Shown: in pieces, positions 25,654 through 35,367 of the stretch
Position numbering within the stretch: the first letter of the stretch is position 1
How the letters are laid out: each line of letters begins with the position of its first letter
Source of the DNA: Sulfitobacter alexandrii
GTDB lineage: Bacteria > Pseudomonadota > Alphaproteobacteria > Rhodobacterales > Rhodobacteraceae
Length of the DNA stretch: 64,000 nt
NCBI RefSeq assembly: GCF_001886735.1
Contig: NZ_CP018076.1
Span: forward strand, 1,550,001-1,614,000
Direction: 5' to 3'
The notes under the pieces: model-generated
What the model saw: only the letters and a program-made list of their open reading frames with translations
What the model was told of the DNA's origin: nothing
Databases searched by the model: none
Translations under genes and position numbers: made by a program

Positions 25654-26646
25654 ATGCAGTATTCCCTTCTCGATCTTTGTCCGGTTCCCGAGGGCAGCGA
25701 CGCCGCGCAGGCGATGCGCAACACGACCGCCCTCGCGCAGCGGGCGGAGGCGCTTGGATACCATCGGTACTGGATGGCCGAACATCACAACATGCCCGGC
25801 ATCGCCTCTGCCGCCACCTCGGTGCTGATCGGCCACGTTGCGGGGGTCACCCGAAAGATGCGCGTGGGCGCGGGCGGCGTGATGCTGCCGAACCATGCGC
25901 CCCTCGCCATCGCGGAGCAGTTCGGGACGCTTGCGACACTCTACGGTGACCGGATCGACCTAGGACTGGGGCGAGCACCGGGCGGCGATCAGGCGGTCTA
26001 TCACGCCCTGCGGCGCGCGGGCAGCGACGATTTCGTGGGCGACGTGGCCGAGTTGCAGGGCTACCTCGGGGATGCGCGGCCCAGCGCCACGGTGCGCGCC
26101 CTGCCGGGCGAGGGCACCCATGTGCCGCTGTGGATCCTCGGCTCGTCGCTTTACGGGGCGCAGGTGGCGGCGCATTTCGGGCTGCCCTATGCCTTTGCCT
26201 CGCATTTCGCCCCCGACGCGCTGGAGCAGGCAGTCGCTGTCTACCGCCACCAGTTCCAGCCGTCCGCGCAGTTGGACAAGCCGCATTTCATGCTGGCCGT
26301 CAACGTTTTTGCCGCGGACACCGATGCCGAAGGGGCGTACCTGCGGACGTCGATGCAGCAGGCCTTTGCCCGCATGCGGACCGGCCAGCGCGGCAAGTTG
26401 CCCCGGCCCGTCGAGGACATCGACGCCGAGATCGGCGAGGCGGTGCGCCGCGGCGTGGATCAGGCGCTGCGGGTGACCGCCGTGGGCAGCCGGGAGACGG
26501 TGCGCGCCCAGCTGGAGGCCTTGCAGGCCGAATACCGGCCCGACGAGATGATCCTGACGGGGCAGATCCACGACCCCGCGGCACGGGTGAAATCCTTCGA
26601 GATCGCGGCGGAGGTCATGCAGGGCCTCGACGCCGTGGCGGCCTAA
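25654..26646 (+). CDS. LLM-class flavin-dependent oxidoreductase (luciferase-like)
   Basis: A 330-residue member of the bacterial luciferase-like monooxygenase family, MsnO8-like subgroup. Features are [12 protein letters not shown] at the start, [25 protein letters not shown], the flavin-region [16 protein letters not shown], and [12 protein letters not shown]. Such enzymes use FMNH2 and oxygen on small organic substrates; the substrate here is unknown. AGGAG lies nine bases before the ATG. It stands alone after the ribosomal operon and is convergent with a small repeat protein. Confidence 0.88.
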   Translation: MQYSLLDLCPVPEGSDAAQAMRNTTALAQRAEALGYHRYWMAEHHNMPGIASAATSVLIGHVAGVTRKMRVGAGGVMLPNHAPLAIAEQFGTLATLYGDRIDLGLGRAPGGDQAVYHALRRAGSDDFVGDVAELQGYLGDARPSATVRALPGEGTHVPLWILGSSLYGAQVAAHFGLPYAFASHFAPDALEQAVAVYRHQFQPSAQLDKPHFMLAVNVFAADTDAEGAYLRTSMQQAFARMRTGQRGKLPRPVEDIDAEIGEAVRRGVDQALRVTAVGSRETVRAQLEALQAEYRPDEMILTGQIHDPAARVKSFEIAAEVMQGLDAVAA

Positions 26647-26664
26647 GCTGCTTGTCAATCAAAC

Positions 26665-26862
26665 CTAACGGTCTTCTGAAATCGTCGTAGAAGGATGCCT
26701 TTTTGCGTACTGCTCTGTTACGAACTTACCGCTTTTCGCACTCCGGGATCGACCTGTAGGCTGTCCGCCGATCTCCTCGGTGACAGTGGTTGCAGGGCGA
26801 CGTTTTGCGGTTGCGGGGGAAACGAATTGCCCGTTCTTAGCGTTTCTAGATCTTGTGGCCAT
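26665..26862 (-). CDS. Small two-repeat basic protein of unknown function
   Basis: A 65-residue, Lys/Arg/Thr-rich protein made of two similar halves: RSRNAKNGQFVSPATAKRRP then ATTV, and RSRSAKSGKFVTEQYAKRHP then STTI. The shared pattern is RSR.AK.G.FV...AKR.P.TT. GGAGA lies six bases before the ATG at 26862; starts at 26874 and 26892 lack a ribosome site. I recall similar short repeat proteins scattered in actinobacterial, phage and alphaproteobacterial genomes. The composition suggests nucleic-acid binding, which is inference. Local GC is lower than in its neighbours. Confidence 0.7.
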   Translation of the reverse strand: MATRSRNAKNGQFVSPATAKRRPATTVTEEIGGQPTGRSRSAKSGKFVTEQYAKRHPSTTISEDR

Positions 26863-26924
26863 ATTGGTCTCCATGACACTTTGTAGTGCCATCTTACTTC
26901 GAAGCCGAGATCAAAGCAAGAACA

Positions 26925-27542
26925 TCACTCATCGGGGCGGATCAGCCCCAGACCCCGCAGGTAGATGCCGATGCCTGTTTCCAGCAAGTCGTCGGGCGGA
27001 AAGGGCGAGGCGCGACCGGGGGAGTTCCGGGCGAAAAGCTCGACAACGCCGTGACTCATCGCCCAGATATGGGCCGAGAACATGGAGGCAGGCGGGCGGC
27101 GGTCGTCGGGAATGTGCTTGCTGAGGTCCGTGGCGGCGCGTTCCAGCACCGCATTGGCGCGGCCCGCCACGGCGGCAAGTTCGGGCGTGCGGTTCACCGA
27201 GATGCCGCTTTCGAACATCGCGATGTAATGACCGGGATATTTCCGCGCGAAGGCCAGGTAGGCCCGGCCCGTCGCTTCGAAGGCCTTCAGCGCCGAGGGC
27301 TGCCCCGACTGGTAGGCGAAGTCCATCAAATCCGCAAAAATCTCGTAGCCCTGCCGGGCGGCTTCGGCGATCAGATCCTCGCGCCCGTCGAAATGGCGAT
27401 AGACCGCCGCGGGGGTCACCCCCGCCTGCTTGGCCGCCTCCGACAAAGTGAACCCGGTGGGGCCCCGCGACTCGATCAGTTCGAGGGCGGCATCCACCAG
27501 CGCCTGTCGCAGGTTGCCATGATGGTAGCCGCGTTTAGGCAT
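26925..27542 (-). CDS. TetR-family transcriptional regulator
   Basis: A 205-residue repressor-type protein. Residues about 8-55 form the TetR DNA-binding domain: [40 protein letters not shown]. The C-terminal ligand domain (WHG/TetR_C type) has [19 protein letters not shown] and [13 protein letters not shown]. The ATG at 27542 lies inside the last codons of the PPK2 gene (eight-base overlap), so the regulator is co-expressed with the polyphosphate kinase. Its target is unknown; autoregulation of this pair is a reasonable guess. Confidence 0.9.
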   Translation of the reverse strand: MPKRGYHHGNLRQALVDAALELIESRGPTGFTLSEAAKQAGVTPAAVYRHFDGREDLIAEAARQGYEIFADLMDFAYQSGQPSALKAFEATGRAYLAFARKYPGHYIAMFESGISVNRTPELAAVAGRANAVLERAATDLSKHIPDDRRPPASMFSAHIWAMSHGVVELFARNSPGRASPFPPDDLLETGIGIYLRGLGLIRPDE

Positions 27543-28404
27543 CCCAAAGATCCGGACCGCCACAGATCAGCGGGTCGATCTCGCCGATGGCACGGGCATC
27601 CTTGCGCGGATAGTCGAAGGCATGACACAGCACCCGCATCGCGTTGAGCCGCGCCCGCCGCTTGTCGTCCGAGCGGATGATGGTCCAGGGCGCGTGGGGC
27701 GTGTGGCTGCGGGTCAGCGTGTCGCGGATCGCGGCGGAATAGGCATCCCATTTCTTGAGGCCCTCCACGTCGATGCTGCTGAGTTTCCACTGTTTCAGCG
27801 GGTCGCTTTCGCGCGCCAGCATGCGGCGGAGCTGTTCGCCCCGGCCGACGTTGAGCCAGAACTTGAACAGGTGGATGCCGTCATCCACCAGCATCCGCTC
27901 GAAGTCCGGCACCTGGGTGAAGAAGTGGCGATTCTGCTCGGGCGTGCAGAAGCCGAAGACGGGTTCGACCACGCCACGGTTGTACCAGGACCGGTCGAAG
28001 AACACGATCTCGCCGGCCGTGGGCAGGTGGGCGACGTAGCGCTGGAAATACCATTGGCCCTGTTCGGTCTCCGTCGGCTTGGGCAGCGCGACCACCCGGG
28101 CCGCGCGGGGGTTGAGGTTGGCGCGCAGGCGGCTGATCGTGCCTCCCTTGCCGGCGGCATCGCGCCCTTCGAAGACCGTGACGATGCGCGTGCCGCTTTC
28201 GCGCACCCATGCCTGCAGCTTGACCAGTTCGATCTGAAGCCTGTCGTACTCGCGCTCGTACTGCTTGCGCCCCAGCCGTTCGGAATGGGGATAGCTTGCG
28301 GTGATGATGTCATCCTTGTCCGCGCGCCGGATGGCGTTGCGGATGCTGTCGGGCGCCTCGTTCTCGAAGAATGCGCTGATCGCGCCGTCGAAGGGCAGGT
28401 CCAT
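27535..28404 (-). CDS. ppk2: Polyphosphate kinase 2 family protein
   Basis: PPK2 transfers phosphate between polyphosphate and nucleotides, usually making GTP/ATP from NDP. The 289 residues carry Walker [17 protein letters not shown] (about residues 65-80), the lid and Walker B region [19 protein letters not shown], and [15 protein letters not shown]. One PPK2 domain is present, as in class I enzymes. AGGAGG lies five bases before ATG 28404, deciding the start. It overlaps the TetR gene downstream. Confidence 0.93.
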   Translation of the reverse strand: MDLPFDGAISAFFENEAPDSIRNAIRRADKDDIITASYPHSERLGRKQYEREYDRLQIELVKLQAWVRESGTRIVTVFEGRDAAGKGGTISRLRANLNPRAARVVALPKPTETEQGQWYFQRYVAHLPTAGEIVFFDRSWYNRGVVEPVFGFCTPEQNRHFFTQVPDFERMLVDDGIHLFKFWLNVGRGEQLRRMLARESDPLKQWKLSSIDVEGLKKWDAYSAAIRDTLTRSHTPHAPWTIIRSDDKRRARLNAMRVLCHAFDYPRKDARAIGEIDPLICGGPDLWDA

Positions 28405-28452
28405 GCGGCCTCCTGTCGTGTTCTTTCGTTTCAATATGGGATGTTAAGAGGC

Positions 28453-29424
28453 TTAACGCAAACCCGCACGCGTCGCGGCGCGGTCGATGGCGGCGATGAC
28501 GGCGTCGGGCGCGGTGTGTTGCAGCATGTGGCCCTGACCGGGGAGAATGTCGAGCGCGCCGTCGGGCACGTCGCCCATCAGCACCTCGGCGTGGATATGG
28601 GCGGGCACGATCGTGTCGGCGTCGCCGTGGATCGCCTCGATCGGCATGGTCAGGGTGGCGTAGTTCTTCTGCATCTCGACCACGTGGGGCCGCAGGGCGT
28701 TGACCTGCTGGGCATTCGCGCGCAGGGACGCCCGGCGCAGGGTCAATCCCGTGCCTAGGTGGTCGCCGTATCCTTCGGGCGCATCCTGCGGGGCGAAGAT
28801 GCTGCCGATGCTGGCCTCGACGTAGGATTTCGGCACGAAGGCGGAGACCATCGGCACGAAGAGCGCACCGCCGAGGCGCGAGCCGTTGACCGTGTAGGTC
28901 CAGCCAAGGCCGCCGGGCCAGGGTTCGGACACGGCGCTGACCAGCACCAGCGCCGCGGTGTCGGCGGGGCGGGAAAGGCCCCAGGCAAGCGCCACGATCC
29001 CGCCGAACGAATGGCCCAGCACGATCGGGTTGCGGACGTCCAGCCGGTCGGCGGCCTTTTGCAGAAGCGCCGCCTGCGCCATCGGCGTTTCCTCGGTGAT
29101 GTTCCATGCCCCGCCGGAACCGGGCAGGCGCCCGGTGTAGCCCATGCCGGGGCGGTCGAACAGGATCACCCGGTATTGGTCCGCCAGCCGTTCGGCGAAG
29201 CCCATCGTGAAATCGCGCAGGTTGCCGCTGGCCCCGTGGATCAGCACGAGGTCCGGACCCTCGCCCATGACCAGCGCGTGAACCGGCGTGCCGTCGATGT
29301 CGAGGATCCTGCCGACCGGGGGCGTCGCCGCCTCCGCAGCCGCTTCGCGCGAGGAGGCCCGCCACTGCACCACGCCGACCAGCAGCGCGAGCAGGATCAC
29401 GAAGAGGATCAGTGCGGTCCTCAA
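28453..29424 (-). CDS. Membrane-anchored alpha/beta hydrolase
   Basis: A 323-residue alpha/beta hydrolase with an N-terminal membrane anchor (TALILFVILLALLVGVVQW). LVLIHGASGNLRDF supplies the oxyanion region, LGHSFGGIVALAWG the nucleophile Ser (about residue 148), AIHGDADTIVPAHI the Asp, and PGQGHMLQHT the His, so the triad is complete. The only reasonable start is TTG at 29424, four bases after the metA stop, suggesting coupling to metA. No family function is assigned; it could hydrolyse an ester or epoxide. Confidence 0.82.
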   Translation of the reverse strand: MRTALILFVILLALLVGVVQWRASSREAAAEAATPPVGRILDIDGTPVHALVMGEGPDLVLIHGASGNLRDFTMGFAERLADQYRVILFDRPGMGYTGRLPGSGGAWNITEETPMAQAALLQKAADRLDVRNPIVLGHSFGGIVALAWGLSRPADTAALVLVSAVSEPWPGGLGWTYTVNGSRLGGALFVPMVSAFVPKSYVEASIGSIFAPQDAPEGYGDHLGTGLTLRRASLRANAQQVNALRPHVVEMQKNYATLTMPIEAIHGDADTIVPAHIHAEVLMGDVPDGALDILPGQGHMLQHTAPDAVIAAIDRAATRAGLR

Positions 29425-29428
29425 GGCG

Positions 29429-30346
29429 TCAGGTTCCGATGCGGGAGATGTCGTAGGGACAGCTCTGGTAGATTTCGTTGATCCAGTTGCCGTAGAGCAG
29501 GTGCGCATGGCTGCGCCAGCGGTTCATCGGCGCGCGCGCGGGGTCATCGTCGGGATAGTAATTGCAGGGCACGTTGACCGGGGTGCCCGAGGCGATATCG
29601 CGGTCGTATTCCTGCTTGAGCGTATCGCTGTCGTACTCGAAATGGTTGAACACGTAGAGCGCGCGGTGGCCCGCGTCCTCGATCAGGCAGGGGCCGACCT
29701 CGTCGCTTGCCAGCAGGGTGGTCAGTGCCGGATGCGTGTCCACCTCGTCCTGCCGCATCTCCGTCCAGCGCGAGACCGGCACGACGCAGTCGTCGGAAAA
29801 CCCGCGCAGATAGGGCGAGGCCGGGGCGAGGTTGCGGTGCCGGAAGCAGCCGAAGGCCTTTTCCTGCAGGATGTGCTTCTTGACGCCGTGGAAGTGGTTA
29901 ATCATCGCCATGCCGCCCCAGCAGACGCCGAAGGTGGAATGCACGTTGGTCTGGGTCCAGTCCATGACGCGGCGCAGCTCGTCCCAGTAGGTGACCTCTT
30001 CGAAGTCCATGTGTTCGATCGGCGCGCCGGTGATGATCAGCCCGTCGAATTTCTCGTCCCAGACATCGCTGACCGGGCGATAGAAGCTTTCCATGTGCTC
30101 GGCGGCGGTGTTGCGGGTGCGGTGATCCGACATGCGCAGCAGGCTCAGTTCGATCTGCAGGGGCGTGGCCCCGATCAGCCTTGCGAACTGGTTTTCGGTC
30201 TGGATCTTCTTGGGCATCAGGTTCAGCAGCGCGATCTTGAGCGGGCGGATGTCCTGATGATCGGCTAGCTCGTCATCCAGCAGCATCACGCCCTCGCGGC
30301 TCAGCACGTCGTAAGCGGGTAGGTTTGCGGGAATCTTGATGGGCAT
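29429..30346 (-). CDS. metA: Homoserine O-acyltransferase (MetA family)
   Basis: MetA acylates homoserine, the first committed step of methionine synthesis. The 305-residue length fits. Features are [15 protein letters not shown] at the start, [34 protein letters not shown], and the nucleophile Cys in [15 protein letters not shown] (about residue 142), with HFEYD near 235-239. Many MetA-family enzymes outside gammaproteobacteria use acetyl-CoA, so acetyltransferase is more likely than succinyltransferase. The downstream hydrolase starts four bases after its stop. Confidence 0.95.
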   Translation of the reverse strand: MPIKIPANLPAYDVLSREGVMLLDDELADHQDIRPLKIALLNLMPKKIQTENQFARLIGATPLQIELSLLRMSDHRTRNTAAEHMESFYRPVSDVWDEKFDGLIITGAPIEHMDFEEVTYWDELRRVMDWTQTNVHSTFGVCWGGMAMINHFHGVKKHILQEKAFGCFRHRNLAPASPYLRGFSDDCVVPVSRWTEMRQDEVDTHPALTTLLASDEVGPCLIEDAGHRALYVFNHFEYDSDTLKQEYDRDIASGTPVNVPCNYYPDDDPARAPMNRWRSHAHLLYGNWINEIYQSCPYDISRIGT

Positions 30347-30421
30347 TGCAGAGGTCGATCCTTGTGAGGGGCTTAGATAGACCGCGTCGGGCGCGCTGCC
30401 AAGAGGGCGGGCCCGCGCAGC

Positions 30422-31282
30422 CTAGCGCCCCGTTTCGAGACAGGTCGCGATCAGCTCCACGAAGTCGGCCTCGGACGTCAGCGGGCCGATCTGATCGGGG
30501 GTGATGGTGACACCCCATTTCGCCATCGCCGCATAGCGCGGCTGGCGGTGCGACAGGGCCTGCGCATAGGTCCACCTGACAAAGGCGTCAGGATCAACGT
30601 CGTCTTCGGACACGTTGTTTTCCAACAGGTAATCCTTCCAGACCCGTGCCAGGAACGCGGGCTGGTAGGCCATCGGTTTCGGCGCCCTGTCGAATCGCCG
30701 GATCAATTCCTGCGTGTGCGCCTCGTCCCCCTTGATCCAGACCAGAAGGCATTCTTCCGACAGGGTTCTGAGCAGCGGATCGTCGGGGTTTTCGGGGTCC
30801 ACCCATTCGCAGATCGACCCCCCGGTGTCGCAGATGAAATGGTCGTAGCCGTACAGGGTCTTGGCGCGGCGGGCGAAATGCGGCGTGTCGTTGAGCGCCG
30901 CGATCTCGGCCAGGCGGAAGGCCTCCTGCCGGGTGGCGTATTCGGCCATCGGCAGGCCGCCCTTCTCGCGCGAACCGGGCTTGCCCAGCCACGTGGCGAC
31001 GGGGCTGAGGTTCTCGAAGGTGATGTTGGACGCGATGTAGATGCTGTCGGTCATCAGCAGGTCGCGCAGGAACGGGACCTTCATCGCCTCGGCCTTGGCG
31101 TTGTCGACGATCGCCTCGCCGAGGTAGCGGGTGCCGATGCGGTAATCGATTGAGTAGTGGAACCAGTCTCCCGTGACGCGCAGCAGCCCGCTCAGGTGGG
31201 TCTTGCCCAGCCCGGACATGCCGAAGACCAGAACCTTGCGGCGCGATGCGGTGCGCCAGTCGTGGGCGGTGGGGTAGAGCAT
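30422..31282 (-). CDS. P-loop ATPase of unknown function
   Basis: A 286-residue protein with a clear Walker A motif at about residues 21-29 (FGMSGLGKTHLS). Further segments are YSIDYRIGTRYLGEAIVDNA, FICDTGGSICEW (a possible Walker B/sensor) and LLVWIKGDEAH. The architecture looks like a kinase-type P-loop NTPase acting on a small molecule or protein, but I do not recognise a named family. It is a single gene between metA and a fadL-type porin. The ATG at 31282 has GGA nine bases upstream; a TTG at 31288 is in frame. Confidence 0.75.
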   Translation of the reverse strand: MLYPTAHDWRTASRRKVLVFGMSGLGKTHLSGLLRVTGDWFHYSIDYRIGTRYLGEAIVDNAKAEAMKVPFLRDLLMTDSIYIASNITFENLSPVATWLGKPGSREKGGLPMAEYATRQEAFRLAEIAALNDTPHFARRAKTLYGYDHFICDTGGSICEWVDPENPDDPLLRTLSEECLLVWIKGDEAHTQELIRRFDRAPKPMAYQPAFLARVWKDYLLENNVSEDDVDPDAFVRWTYAQALSHRQPRYAAMAKWGVTITPDQIGPLTSEADFVELIATCLETGR

Positions 31283-31417
31283 GGGCAAGTCCTGTCGGCC
31301 AGTTTCGACCTGACTAGCGCAGCCCCGCGGAATGTGCCAGCCGCTCCGTAAGGGGGCGGGGCCGGAACCCCCGCGCCCGGTGGGCGCGGGGACATCGCTT
31401 GGGCCATTCGGTCCGGA

Positions 31418-32545
31418 TCAGAAGGAATAACCGACCTTGAAGCCCACCGACACGGCGGAATTGCCGTCGAAGTTGGCGCGGCCCGCGTCCGGCGTGCCGG
31501 TCTCGGGCTGGGCATCGCCCAGATCGGTGTAGCGCACGCCGCCGCTCAGGTTGATCTGGTCGGTCACCTGGTAGCTCGCGCCAAGGGCGACGTATTTCGC
31601 CCCGTGAGTCGGCGCGAGGGGCGAGACCAGCGTGTCACCGCTGGAGTCCTGGAAGCCGAAGGCCAGCGAGGCCGACAGCCGGTCGGTGAACCGGCGGCCG
31701 ATGCCGATCTCGTAATCCGTCGAATTGTCGATGGTTGTCAGGCTTTCACCTGCCGCGCCGGTAAAGACGGGCGGGCGGACCAGCACGTCCTCGTAGCGGG
31801 CATGGCGGATCGAGCCGAACAGCAGCGTATCCTGCGCGATGCCGGTCTGGAACTCCAGGTTCAGGCTCTCGGGTGTCGTGACCTCGGTGATGGAACCGGG
31901 GTTGACCACGGCCGGCCCGATCCGTTCGACCGTCGGCAGGTCGTGGTCGATCTTGGAGTTGTAGGTCAGCGAGATGCGCAGCGCGATGTCGGGCCGTTCA
32001 TAGGCCGCCCCGACGACGTAACCGAACGCGCCGTCCTCGGCGAAGGTGGCGTTGTAGCCGTTCAGCCCCGCATAGGCGAGGCCGCCCAAGGTCACGTTCG
32101 CCTTGATCTCCTGATAGCGCAGACCGCCGTGAAGGCTGAAATTGTTGTCGAACTTGTAGCGCCCGAGCGCGGTCAGCGCGAAGCTGTCGACGATCGCGCT
32201 GGTGCCGCCAAGGGCCGTGGTCGTCGGATCTCCCGGATAGGTGACATCCGAACCGTAGGGTTCATCCACGATCAGGGCGAAGGACACGTTCTCGTTGATC
32301 TGGTATTTCAGCCCCGCGCCGATGGTCGAGAAATTGTCGCCCACGTTGCCGATGAAGTTCGTGGTCCCGGTCGATCCGTTCTCGCGGCCCTCGATGCTGG
32401 GATCGGTGTAGCCGAAGCTGAGTTCCAGCAGGTTGCCGGGTGCGAACAGGATTTCGACCGACTGACCGGATCGGTCGAGGTTGCCCGCAGAGGCCAGTGT
32501 CGTGGTGGCCAGCAGGGCGGCGATGGTGCCAAGTGTACTCTTCAT
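31418..32545 (-). CDS. FadL/OmpP1/TodX-type outer membrane transporter
   Basis: A 375-residue outer membrane beta-barrel protein. A Sec signal peptide (MKSTLGTIAALLATTTLASA) is cleaved before AGNLDRSGQSVEILF, the N-terminal hatch typical of FadL/OmpP1. Alternating barrel strands follow, and the chain ends VSVGFKVGYSF with the terminal Phe needed for outer membrane insertion. FadL proteins take up long-chain fatty acids or other hydrophobic compounds; the substrate here is not known. GAGGAG precedes the ATG at 32545. Confidence 0.88.
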   Translation of the reverse strand: MKSTLGTIAALLATTTLASAGNLDRSGQSVEILFAPGNLLELSFGYTDPSIEGRENGSTGTTNFIGNVGDNFSTIGAGLKYQINENVSFALIVDEPYGSDVTYPGDPTTTALGGTSAIVDSFALTALGRYKFDNNFSLHGGLRYQEIKANVTLGGLAYAGLNGYNATFAEDGAFGYVVGAAYERPDIALRISLTYNSKIDHDLPTVERIGPAVVNPGSITEVTTPESLNLEFQTGIAQDTLLFGSIRHARYEDVLVRPPVFTGAAGESLTTIDNSTDYEIGIGRRFTDRLSASLAFGFQDSSGDTLVSPLAPTHGAKYVALGASYQVTDQINLSGGVRYTDLGDAQPETGTPDAGRANFDGNSAVSVGFKVGYSF

Positions 32546-32677
32546 GTCTGGTTTCTCCTCCCCAGAAACTCCGGCAAACACGATGCGCCGGTGCGTCAAG
32601 GAGAGGGCTTCCACATAGCCGGCGTCAACGGGTTCCGTCGCGGAACGCGGCTTTCCGCCGGTACGCCTGCGGCAAAG

Positions 32678-33571
32678 TCACGACACCTTGCGGCGCGTCT
32701 CGACCCAGATGTTCAGGTAGTTGCCGGCAAAGATCACGATCCCGCCGACGAAGACCCAGGCGTCGACGGTCTCGCCGTAGATCAGCATGGCCAAGATGGC
32801 GATGACCGGCAGGCGGGCGAAGTCGATGGGCGACACTACCGCCGCCGGGGCCAGCCTGAGCGCATTGGTGATGCAGAAGTGCGCGAGCAGCCCGCAGGTG
32901 CCCACCAGCGCCAGCAGCGGCGTGCTGGCCAGCGTGGGCAGCGCGATGTCGCCGTCGTATCCTGCCGTGACGAGCCCGAGGATCAGTTGCAGCAGGGTGA
33001 GGTAGAACATGATGGCGGTGATGCTCTGCCGTGCGGTCAGTTTCTTGGTGGTGATGAAGGTCAGTGCGAAGAAGACGGCGCAGCCCGCCGCGGCCAGAAC
33101 GCCGGAGTTGAGCCCGGCCACCGTGGGCCGCGCGACGATCAGGATGCCGATGAACCCCATCAGGGCGGCGATGGTGCGTACCCGCGTCAGCCGCTCTCCC
33201 AGAAAGACGGGCGAGAGCACGATGACCCAGAGCGGCGTGGTGAATTCGAAGGCGAAGACCTGCGCCAGCGGGATCACGGTGACCGCGTAGAACCACAGGT
33301 TCTGGCCCGAGAAGTGGACGAGGTTGCGCACCACTTGCAGCCCCAGCGCATCGCGGTTGATCTCGCCCAGCGTGCCGGCGGCGCGGGCCACCGCCATCAC
33401 GATGACGAACCCCACGACCGACCGGTAGAGCATGATTTCGAAGGTGTCGTAGTCCACGCCGAGCTTGCGCCCCGCGAGGGCCATCGCCGTGAACGAACCG
33501 ATCGCCCCAAGCATCCAGAACGCCGCCTTCAGCGTCTGGTTGATGGGCGGGATGATCGCCTCGTCGGTCAT
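32678..33571 (-). CDS. EamA/DMT-family permease
   Basis: A 297-residue drug/metabolite transporter with ten predicted spans arranged as two EamA repeats (about residues 12-142 and 152-288). Typical text is LWFYAVTVIPLAQVFAFEFTTPLWVIVLSPVFLGERL in repeat one and LLAHFCITNALRLAPAAVVSPIDFARLPVI in repeat two. These carriers export amino acids, nucleosides or other metabolites; the substrate cannot be predicted. It follows guaA on the same strand by 24 bases and may be read through from it. Confidence 0.9.
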   Translation of the reverse strand: MTDEAIIPPINQTLKAAFWMLGAIGSFTAMALAGRKLGVDYDTFEIMLYRSVVGFVIVMAVARAAGTLGEINRDALGLQVVRNLVHFSGQNLWFYAVTVIPLAQVFAFEFTTPLWVIVLSPVFLGERLTRVRTIAALMGFIGILIVARPTVAGLNSGVLAAAGCAVFFALTFITTKKLTARQSITAIMFYLTLLQLILGLVTAGYDGDIALPTLASTPLLALVGTCGLLAHFCITNALRLAPAAVVSPIDFARLPVIAILAMLIYGETVDAWVFVGGIVIFAGNYLNIWVETRRKVS

Positions 33572-33595
33572 GCGCGTGTCCCGGTCAAGGCGGGA

Positions 33596-35176
33596 TCACT
33601 CCCACTCGATCGTGCCCGGCGGTTTGCTCGTGATGTCGTAGGTCACGCGGTTGATTCCGGGCACCTCGTTGATGATACGGGTGGCCGTGTCGCCGAGGAA
33701 CTCGTGGCTGAAGGGGTAGTAGTCGGCGGTCATGCCGTCGACGCTTGTCACCGCGCGCAGGGCGCAGGCGAAATCGTAGGTGCGCCCGTCGCCCATGACG
33801 CCCACGGTCCGCACCGGCAGGATCGCGACGAAGGCCTGCCAGATCTCGTCGTAGAGCCCATGTTTGCGGATCTGGTCGATGTAGACCGCGTCGGCCTCGC
33901 GCAGGATGTCCAGTTTCTGGCGCGTGATCTCGCCCGGGCAGCGGATCGCGAGGCCCGGACCGGGGAAGGGGTGACGGCCGATGAAATGCGCGGGCAGGCC
34001 CAGTTCGGCCCCGAGGGCGCGCACCTCGTCCTTGAACAGTTCGCGCAGCGGTTCCACCAGTTTCAGGCCCATCTTCTCGGGCAGGCCGCCGACGTTGTGA
34101 TGGCTCTTGATGGTGACCGACGGACCGCCGGAAAAGGACACGGATTCAATGACATCGGGGTAAAGCGTGCCCTGCGCGAGGAATTCGGCGCCCTCGATCT
34201 CGTTCGCGTATTTCTGGAACACGTCGATGAACAGGCGCCCGATGATCTTGCGCTTGGTCTCCGGATCGCTGACGCCGTCCAGTTCGCCCAGGAACAGATC
34301 GACCTCGTCCGCGTGGATCACGTGCAGGTTCATGTGGTCGCGGAACATGCCGACGACCTCTTCGGCCTCGTTCTTGCGCAGCAGACCGTGGTCCACGAAG
34401 ACGCAGGTCAGCTGGTCGCCCACCGCTTCGTGGATCAGTGCCGCCGCGACGGAGGAATCGACCCCGCCGGAAAGCGCGCAGATCACCTTCTTGTCGCCGA
34501 TCTGCTCGCGGATGGCCGCCACCGCTTCCTCGCGATAAGCGCGCATGGTCCAGTCACCCTTGAACCCCGCGAGACGCACGAAATTCTCGTAGAGCCGCGC
34601 GCCATTCGGGGTGTGATGCACCTCGGGATGGAACTGCACGGCATAGAAGTGCCGGTTGACGTCGGCGGTGATGGCAAAGGGCGCATGCGGCGAGGTGCCG
34701 AACACCTCGAACCCCGGCGCGATCTTGCTCACGTGGTCGCCGTGGCTCATCCAGACCTGCTCGCGGTCGGTGGCGAACCAGCCCTCCAGCAGGTCCAGCG
34801 ATTGCCCCGTCGGCGTGACGAAGGCGCGGCCGAACTCGGCGGTGCCGTGTCCGCGCTCCACGTGGCCGCCAAGGCAGTGCATCATCACCTGTTGGCCATA
34901 GCAGATGCCGAGGATCGGAACACCGAGGTCGAAGACCGAGGCAGGCGGCATCGGCGCGCCTTCGGCGAACACGGAGGAGGGACCGCCGGACAGGATGACA
35001 GCCCTTGGATCGAATTCGCGCAGGAAGGCGTCGTCGACACGGTTGAAGGGGTGGATCTCGCAGAAGACGTTCAGCTCGCGCAGGCGGCGGGCGATCAGCT
35101 GCGTGACCTGGCTGCCGAAGTCGATGATCAGCAGGCGGTCGTGGGCGGCGGGGGAGATGAGTTCGGTCATGGCCAT
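33596..35176 (-). CDS. guaA: GMP synthase (glutamine-hydrolysing)
   Basis: GuaA aminates XMP to GMP using glutamine. The 526 residues contain the class I amidotransferase domain ([18 protein letters not shown]; nucleophile Cys in GICYGQQ near residue 91; [10 protein letters not shown]), the ATP pyrophosphatase PP-loop [14 protein letters not shown] (about 232-245), and the dimerisation tail [12 protein letters not shown] 35176 and ATG 35170 are both in frame with no clear ribosome site, so the first residue is uncertain. An EamA permease gene follows by 24 bases. Confidence 0.97.
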   Translation of the reverse strand: MAMTELISPAAHDRLLIIDFGSQVTQLIARRLRELNVFCEIHPFNRVDDAFLREFDPRAVILSGGPSSVFAEGAPMPPASVFDLGVPILGICYGQQVMMHCLGGHVERGHGTAEFGRAFVTPTGQSLDLLEGWFATDREQVWMSHGDHVSKIAPGFEVFGTSPHAPFAITADVNRHFYAVQFHPEVHHTPNGARLYENFVRLAGFKGDWTMRAYREEAVAAIREQIGDKKVICALSGGVDSSVAAALIHEAVGDQLTCVFVDHGLLRKNEAEEVVGMFRDHMNLHVIHADEVDLFLGELDGVSDPETKRKIIGRLFIDVFQKYANEIEGAEFLAQGTLYPDVIESVSFSGGPSVTIKSHHNVGGLPEKMGLKLVEPLRELFKDEVRALGAELGLPAHFIGRHPFPGPGLAIRCPGEITRQKLDILREADAVYIDQIRKHGLYDEIWQAFVAILPVRTVGVMGDGRTYDFACALRAVTSVDGMTADYYPFSHEFLGDTATRIINEVPGINRVTYDITSKPPGTIEWE

Positions 35177-35367
35177 TGATTAGGCAGGCTTTCGCACGGT
35201 GGCAAGTGGCCGAAGCGGAGACGATGCCGGGCAGGCAGATTTTCGGTCCGAAATGTCCGGCGCGGGGCGGGCGCGATGTCGTTTTTATCCCGTGGGGGGC
35301 GGAAACCGCGCGAAGCGGTCCGAGGCGATACGCTAGGAGAGGGAAAATTCTGAACAAGGGTCGAAGC

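Noticed and set aside
31604..35179. A 1191-codon plus-strand frame opposite the porin, permease and guaA
   Set aside because: It runs across three real genes and their gaps and has no domain features.
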